From an uncultured Flavobacteriales bacterium (lineage in GTDB: Bacteria > Bacteroidota > Bacteroidia > Flavobacteriales_D > Sanyastnellaceae), in contig CALCNZ010000377.1 in assembly GCA_937897625.1 (NCBI GenBank), positions 1-19,158 of the forward strand: a stretch of 19,158 nt of DNA, read 5' to 3'. The translations under genes and the position numbers were made by a program. Position 1 is the first letter of the stretch. Each line of letters opens with the position of its first letter. Below are positions 14,839-19,158 of this stretch, one piece after another. Under the pieces are notes generated by a model. That model saw only the letters and a program-made list of their open reading frames with translations. It ran no database searches and was not told the origin of the DNA.

Positions 14839-14869
14839 TTTCATACATGCTTTGTGTTGATTACTTTTG
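14839..14869 (+). promoter_or_regulatory. Possible internal promoter for atpB-E-F-H-A-G
   Basis: TACTTTTG (14862-14869) matches the Bacteroidota -7 consensus TAnnTTTG exactly, and TTTC (14839-14842) stands 19 nt upstream as an imperfect -33 element. Transcription would start near 14876, before the preferred atpB ATG at 14892 and after the alternative ATG at 14847. Confidence 0.55.
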
Positions 14870-14891
14870 CACCGCCAAAAACGGGTATGTG

Positions 14892-16097
14892 ATGGTGAGA
14901 ATATATCAATTTCTTTTTATTATAGGATTCTTAGGAATGACTTCATCAGCGTTTGCGCAGCATGAAGGGCATAACTCTGAACCAGTTGCTCACGATCAAG
15001 TATCGGTTGAACAATCGGCGCCTGCTGAAGCAAGTGCGCATGAAGGTGCAGAAGCTCAAGCTCATTCAGTGCAGGATACAACCCACGCGAAGGAAGAGTT
15101 CAAGATTGGTGAAATGATTATGCATCACATTTCAGATGCCCATCAAATTCACCTTGGAGGAAGTTTATACATTCCCCTTCCAATTATTATTCTTCATGAA
15201 GGTCATCTGGATGTTTTTTCATCTAGTAATTTTTATTCGGTGAATGAACACGGTGAATTGGATTATCACGATTACAAAGGATACCGCAATCATCACGAGA
15301 TGATTGAATTCGTTGGTGAGAATGCTTCTCACGATGCGCATGGACATAAAGTAATGGACTTTTCAATTACGAAGTCAGTCTTCGGAATGATGTTGGTGAT
15401 TGTGTTCATGATTATTCTTTTCCGCTCAGTGGCTAACAAGTACAAGCGTAATGTAGGTAAAGCGCCGTCTGGGTTCCAAAACATGATTGAGCCTTTCATC
15501 TTGTTTGTTCGCGACGATATTGCATTGCCTAGTTTGGGAAAAAAGAAAGCGGCACAGTACACTCCATTTTTATTGACGGTTTTCTTCTTTATTTGGATGT
15601 GTAACATGTTAGGTCTTATCCCATTTTTAGGAGGCTTCAACATCACAGGAACATTGAGTATTACTCTTGTATTGGCTGCAATCGTATTCATCATTACAAG
15701 TGTAAGTGGGAACAAACATTACTGGGGTCACATTTTCTGGCCTCCAGGGGTACCTGGTTTTGTAAAAGTGATTCTTGTTCCAATTGAATTCATGAGTATT
15801 TTCATTAAGCCTTGTGTATTAATGATTCGTTTAACTGCAAACATTACTGCTGGACACATTATTATTCTTGCGTTCGTAGGATTAGCACTTATGTTTGGAC
15901 AACAGAGTCCAGTTGCTGGTTACGGCGTTGGTGTAGGATCTGTTTTGTTTATGGCCTTTATGTATTGCTTGGAATTGTTGGTTGCATTTCTTCAGGCATA
16001 CGTTTTCACTTTGTTAGCGGCTCTTTATTTTGGCGATGCAACGCAAGACCATCACCACGAGCATGAGCACGAACATGAAATTCAACACGCACACTAA
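14892..16097 (+). CDS. atpB: F-type ATP synthase subunit a
   Basis: Forms the proton path next to the c-ring in the inner membrane. From ATG 14892 it is 401 aa: a signal peptide (MVRIYQFLFIIGFLGMTSSAFA-Q), a long His/Glu-rich periplasmic region typical of Bacteroidota AtpB, then the membrane domain. IRLTANITAGH contains the essential Arg (residue 313) that faces the c-subunit carboxylate. The C-terminal tail is strongly His-rich (DHHHEHEHEHEIQHAH). An in-frame ATG at 14847 would add 15 residues ahead of the signal peptide and lies upstream of the predicted transcription start, so I prefer 14892. Confidence 0.94.
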   Translation: MVRIYQFLFIIGFLGMTSSAFAQHEGHNSEPVAHDQVSVEQSAPAEASAHEGAEAQAHSVQDTTHAKEEFKIGEMIMHHISDAHQIHLGGSLYIPLPIIILHEGHLDVFSSSNFYSVNEHGELDYHDYKGYRNHHEMIEFVGENASHDAHGHKVMDFSITKSVFGMMLVIVFMIILFRSVANKYKRNVGKAPSGFQNMIEPFILFVRDDIALPSLGKKKAAQYTPFLLTVFFFIWMCNMLGLIPFLGGFNITGTLSITLVLAAIVFIITSVSGNKHYWGHIFWPPGVPGFVKVILVPIEFMSIFIKPCVLMIRLTANITAGHIIILAFVGLALMFGQQSPVAGYGVGVGSVLFMAFMYCLELLVAFLQAYVFTLLAALYFGDATQDHHHEHEHEHEIQHAH

Positions 16098-16129
16098 ATA
16101 GTAAATTCTCAACTCAAAAAATAAATAAC

Positions 16130-16375
16130 ATGGAATTTGTAAATCTCTTAATGGAAGCAGGCATGGGCCAAGGTTTGGCCGGAATCGGAGCAGGTATCGC
16201 AGCTATTGGTGCTGGTATCGGTGTAGGTAGAATCGGTGGTTCAGCACTAGAAGGAATGGCTCGTCAACCAGAAGCAGCTGGCGATATGCGTTCAAACATG
16301 ATCGTAGCAGCAGCGTTGGTAGAAGGGGTAGCTCTTTTCGCTGTTATCGTTTGCTTGTTAGTAGCTTTAGGTTAA
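16130..16375 (+). CDS. atpE: F-type ATP synthase subunit c
   Basis: An 81-aa hairpin of two membrane helices that forms the rotating c-ring. Helix 1 has the glycine-rich packing motif (GAGIAAIGAGIGVGRIG), the cytoplasmic loop is ARQPEA, and helix 2 has the ion-binding Glu65 in ALVEGVALFAV. Gly follows Glu65, and the Ser/Thr and Gln ligands of Na+-type rings are not seen, so proton coupling is inferred. A small hairpin (GGCGC-TTT-GCGCT, 16381-16393) lies between its stop and atpF. Confidence 0.97.
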   Translation: MEFVNLLMEAGMGQGLAGIGAGIAAIGAGIGVGRIGGSALEGMARQPEAAGDMRSNMIVAAALVEGVALFAVIVCLLVALG

Positions 16376-16410
16376 TCATAGGCGCTTTGCGCTAAACACA
16401 CATATATCCA

Positions 16411-16908
16411 ATGGAAGGATTACTTAGTGTATCCGTAGGTACCGTATTTTGGGCCTCGGTTGCTTTCTTGTGCGTGCTTGTCATAATGAAAAGAATGGCA
16501 TGGGGACCTATCATGAGTTCGTTAAAGGACCGTGAGGAGGGTATCGCTAATGCGTTGCGTCAGGCAGATCTTGCTAAGGAAGAAATGAGCCGTTTGCAGG
16601 CGAGTAACGAAGATCTTCTTCGTGAAGCTCGTAACGAACGTGATCGTATCTTGAGCGAAGCAAAGGCTATGTCGGACAAAATGCGTAACGATGCTGTGGG
16701 TCGTTCGCAAGAAGAGGCAAATCGCATTATTGCTAAAGCTCAGGCTGAAATCGAAAGCCAAAAGCAAGCGGCTATCACCGATTTGAAAAATCAGGTGGCA
16801 GACCTTTCAGTTCAATTGGCTGAAGTGCTTTTGAAAGATTCGTTAACTGAAGAGCAAAAGCAAAAAGCGTTGAATCATTCGTTAATTAAGGAATTCGGAG
16901 CTAACTGA
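16411..16908 (+). CDS. atpF: F-type ATP synthase subunit b
   Basis: A 165-aa protein forming the peripheral stalk that holds F1 against F0. One N-terminal membrane helix (about residues 8-27, VGTVFWASVAFLCVLVIM) is followed by WGPIMSSLKDREEGIANAL and a long charged coiled coil (REARNERDRILSEAKAM and onward) that ends in the delta-binding C-terminus. It lies 35 nt after atpE and 1 nt before atpH. Confidence 0.96.
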   Translation: MEGLLSVSVGTVFWASVAFLCVLVIMKRMAWGPIMSSLKDREEGIANALRQADLAKEEMSRLQASNEDLLREARNERDRILSEAKAMSDKMRNDAVGRSQEEANRIIAKAQAEIESQKQAAITDLKNQVADLSVQLAEVLLKDSLTEEQKQKALNHSLIKEFGAN

Positions 16909-16909
16909 T

Positions 16910-17464
16910 ATGTCAAACATTCGCCTGTCATCGCGTTACGCGAAATCATTGATTAGCCTTGCTGCAGAGCGAGGAGAGACAGATGTCTTGTTGAAAGACA
17001 TGTTGCATTTAGCAAGTAGCATTCGTGCGTCTAGAGACTTGCAAGTTATGTTAGCTAGTCCAGTAATTAGCGGAGATAAAAAACTAAAAGTTTTGTTTTC
17101 AGTTTTTACTGAATTGAATAAGACCTCGCAAACGTTTATCGAATTAATCGTAAGCAAAGGGCGTGAGGGTGAATTGGGCGAAATTGCTCAATCGTTTGTT
17201 CAGCAAGTAAAGGCAGGAAGAAATATTTTTGATGTGGAGTTAATCTCAGCGGTTCCTGCCGATGATGCGCTTCGTGCCGAGGTTACCAAGGTTGCGAAAA
17301 GTATTTGTGGTGGTGAAGTTGAAATTACTGAAAAAGTTGATTCAGATTTAATAGGTGGATTTATTCTTCGTGTAAACGGAAAGGAATACAATGCATCGGT
17401 TTCAGGTAAACTGAAAAAAGTTAAAAAAGATTTTTCAAAAAACCCGTTCGTCCCAGCGTTATAA
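16910..17464 (+). CDS. atpH: F-type ATP synthase subunit delta
   Basis: A 184-aa OSCP/delta-family protein that ties the b-stalk to the top of F1. The N-terminal six-helix domain starts with RLSSRYAKSLISLAAERG, and the C-terminal beta domain carries the family signature VEITEKVDSDLIGGFILRVNGKEY-like stretch near residues 138-161. Its ATG is 1 nt after the atpF stop, and atpA follows after 21 nt. Confidence 0.95.
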   Translation: MSNIRLSSRYAKSLISLAAERGETDVLLKDMLHLASSIRASRDLQVMLASPVISGDKKLKVLFSVFTELNKTSQTFIELIVSKGREGELGEIAQSFVQQVKAGRNIFDVELISAVPADDALRAEVTKVAKSICGGEVEITEKVDSDLIGGFILRVNGKEYNASVSGKLKKVKKDFSKNPFVPAL

Positions 17465-17485
17465 TGGGATTAAAAACTATTTGTT

Positions 17486-19063
17486 ATGGCAGACATTAAA
17501 CCTGCGGAGATTTCAGCAATCCTTAGAGAACAGTTAGCTGGTCTAAAGACCGAGACTGAATTGCAAGAGGTAGGTACCGTTCTTCAAGTTGGAGATGGTA
17601 TTGCGCGTATTTACGGTCTTTCAAATGTTCAATCAGGAGAGTTGATTGAATTTGAAAATGGCGTTCAAGGTATTGCCCTAAACCTTGAAGAAGATAACGT
17701 GGGTGCTGTATTGTTAGGTCCTTCTGGAGAATTGAAAGAAGGTGCTAGCGTAAAGCGCACAGGAACTATTGCTTCTATCAAGGCCGGAGAAGGAATGCTT
17801 GGTCGTGTTGTAAACACACTGGGTGAGCCTATCGATGGAAATGGTCCTATTACAGGCGAGTTGTATGAAATGCCACTTGAGCGTAAAGCTCCAGGGGTTA
17901 TTTACCGTCAACCAGTAAACGAACCACTTCAAACGGGTATCAAAGCAATTGATGCGATGATTCCAATTGGACGTGGACAACGTGAGTTGATCATTGGTGA
18001 CCGTCAAACAGGTAAAACAACTGTTGCGATTGACACCATCATTAACCAAAAAGAATTTTACGATAAAGGTGAGTCTGTATTCTGTATTTATGTTGCTTGC
18101 GGACAAAAAGGTTCTACCATCGCAGGTACTGTAAAGACTTTACAAGATGCGGGTGCCATGGCCTATACAGTGGTTGTTGCTGCAACAGCTTCAGACCCTG
18201 CACCACTTCAATTCTACGCACCTTTCGCAGGTTGTGCAATTGGAGAGTTTTTTCGCGATACCGGTCGTCCAGCATTGATTGTTTATGATGATTTGTCTAA
18301 ACAAGCGGTTGCATACCGTGAGGTATCTTTGTTGCTTCGTCGCCCACCCGGACGTGAGGCATATCCTGGAGACGTATTCTACTTGCATAGCCGTCTTCTA
18401 GAGCGTGCTGCGAAAGTAAACGCTACTCAAAGTGTTGCTGAAAACATGAACGACCTACCTGCAAGCTTGAAGAGCATTGTGAAAGGTGGTGGTTCGTTAA
18501 CAGCCCTTCCAATTATTGAAACACAAGCGGGTGACGTTTCGGCGTATATCCCAACCAACGTAATTTCGATTACAGACGGACAAATCTTCCTTGAGTCGAA
18601 CTTATTCAACTCAGGTGTACGTCCTGCAATTAACGTAGGTATCTCTGTAAGCCGCGTAGGTGGATCTGCACAGATTAAGTCTATGAAGAAGGTGTCGGGT
18701 ACCTTGAAACTTGACCAAGCACAATACCGAGAGCTTGAGGCTTTCGCGAAGTTCGGGTCAGATTTAGATGAGGTAACGAAATCGGTTCTTGAAAAAGGTA
18801 AGCGTAACGTTGAAATATTGAAACAAGGACAAAACAGTCCAATGACCGTAGAGAAGCAAGTTGCTATTATCTATTGCGGAACGAAAGGATTGTTGTCTCG
18901 CGTTCCGGTTGAAAAAGTTCGTGAATTCCAAGACGACTTTTTGAACAGTCTTGAAATGAATCACAACGATACTCTAACTGCTATTCGTAACGGTAAAATC
19001 GACGATTCAGTAACAACAGTATTGGAAGCAGTAGCAAAAGATATTTCAGCGAGATACAACTAA
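17486..19063 (+). CDS. atpA: F-type ATP synthase subunit alpha
   Basis: A 525-aa regulatory subunit of the catalytic F1 hexamer. It has the N-terminal beta-barrel (VLQVGDGIARIYGL), the nucleotide-binding domain with Walker A GDRQTGKT (residues 171-178) and LIVYDDLSKQA (Walker B region), the LLRRPPGREAYPGDVFYLHSRLLER signature spread over about residues 286-310, SRVGGSAQI with the alpha arginine that reaches the beta-subunit site, and a helical C-terminal domain. No defects are seen. atpD and atpC are not in the window; in many Bacteroidota they lie elsewhere. Confidence 0.98.
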   Translation: MADIKPAEISAILREQLAGLKTETELQEVGTVLQVGDGIARIYGLSNVQSGELIEFENGVQGIALNLEEDNVGAVLLGPSGELKEGASVKRTGTIASIKAGEGMLGRVVNTLGEPIDGNGPITGELYEMPLERKAPGVIYRQPVNEPLQTGIKAIDAMIPIGRGQRELIIGDRQTGKTTVAIDTIINQKEFYDKGESVFCIYVACGQKGSTIAGTVKTLQDAGAMAYTVVVAATASDPAPLQFYAPFAGCAIGEFFRDTGRPALIVYDDLSKQAVAYREVSLLLRRPPGREAYPGDVFYLHSRLLERAAKVNATQSVAENMNDLPASLKSIVKGGGSLTALPIIETQAGDVSAYIPTNVISITDGQIFLESNLFNSGVRPAINVGISVSRVGGSAQIKSMKKVSGTLKLDQAQYRELEAFAKFGSDLDEVTKSVLEKGKRNVEILKQGQNSPMTVEKQVAIIYCGTKGLLSRVPVEKVREFQDDFLNSLEMNHNDTLTAIRNGKIDDSVTTVLEAVAKDISARYN

Positions 19064-19084
19064 TTGTAAAGCGAAAAGAAGGAC

Positions 19085-19158
19085 ATGGCGAATTTGAAAG
19101 AAATCAGAATGCGTATTGTATCGGTTAACTCAACCATGCAAATCACTTCTGCCATGAA
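19085..19158 (+). CDS. atpG: F-type ATP synthase subunit gamma, N-terminal fragment (runs off the window)
   Basis: The ATG at 19085, 21 nt after atpA, opens MANLKEIRMRIVSVNSTMQI, continuing TSAM to the window end. This is the conserved first helix of the gamma rotor shaft (usual form: LKEIRxRIxSVxxTxQITxAM). Only 24 full codons are present. Confidence 0.93.
   Translation, partial: MANLKEIRMRIVSVNSTMQITSAM

Noticed and set aside
14847..14891. Upstream ATG (14847) as the atpB start
   Set aside because: It would place 15 extra residues, including two cysteines, before a good signal peptide, and it lies upstream of the predicted transcription start.
15329..15715. 128-codon minus-strand open frame inside atpB
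   Set aside because: It is a complementary-strand shadow of a conserved coding region with no recognisable domain.
16381..16393. Hairpin GGCGC-TTT-GCGCT after atpE as a terminator
   Set aside because: The stem is only five base pairs, no T-run follows, and it lies inside the ATP synthase operon. At most it is an RNA processing or stability element.
17714..18106. 130-codon minus-strand open frame inside atpA
   Set aside because: It is a shadow of the highly conserved alpha-subunit gene; its composition and lack of any domain argue against a real gene.

Overview
The window is a chromosomal stretch from a member of the phylum Bacteroidota, most likely order Flavobacteriales; a Crocinitomicaceae/Fluviicola-like relative is my guess from protein style and could be wrong. 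The evidence is a type IX secretion (T9SS) C-terminal sorting domain on a cell-surface repeat protein, a PorW/SprE-type lipoprotein, a DUF3098 gene beside uppP, an ATP synthase operon ordered atpB-E-F-H-A-G, almost no Shine-Dalgarno sequences, and candidate promoters of the Bacteroidota type (TTTG, about 19 nt, TAnnTTTG).

Layout. 1-2139 is the 3' part of a T9SS-exported repeat protein with four 46-residue tandem repeats, a MopE-like metal-binding motif and a sorting domain. 2140-2384 is a spacer made largely of a short GTCATC-type tandem repeat plus two hairpins. 2385-5160 is a tight haem operon, hemA-hemC-hemD. Converging on it is DUF3098-uppP (minus strand, 5157-6196), the undecaprenyl-diphosphate phosphatase used in cell-wall lipid carrier recycling. 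6274-7230 is a probable alpha/beta-hydrolase lipoprotein. 7255-9008 is aspS (aspartyl-tRNA synthetase), broken into two frames by what looks like one missing base. 9058-9228 is rpmH (ribosomal protein bL34), with a promoter and an intrinsic terminator. 9303-10211 is a PfkB-family sugar kinase. It converges on a minus-strand, membrane-anchored LytM/M23-like protein that has lost all recognisable catalytic residues.

11136 onward reads as one long plus-strand series: porW/sprE, bactofilin, a small atpZ-like gene without an ATG at the expected start, an AtpI-like membrane protein, then atpB, atpE, atpF, atpH, atpA and the first 74 bases of atpG. Envelope and shape genes (degenerate LytM, PorW, bactofilin) therefore sit directly upstream of the F-type ATP synthase. 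The ATP synthase probably also has its own promoter in front of atpB.

No tRNA, rRNA, CRISPR array, insertion sequence or phage gene was seen. Most of the window is ordinary housekeeping DNA. The points worth a second look are the aspS frameshift, the atpZ start, the catalytically dead LytM next to PorW/bactofilin, the GTCATC repeat array before hemA, and two convergent gene pairs that share a TTAA as both stop codons.
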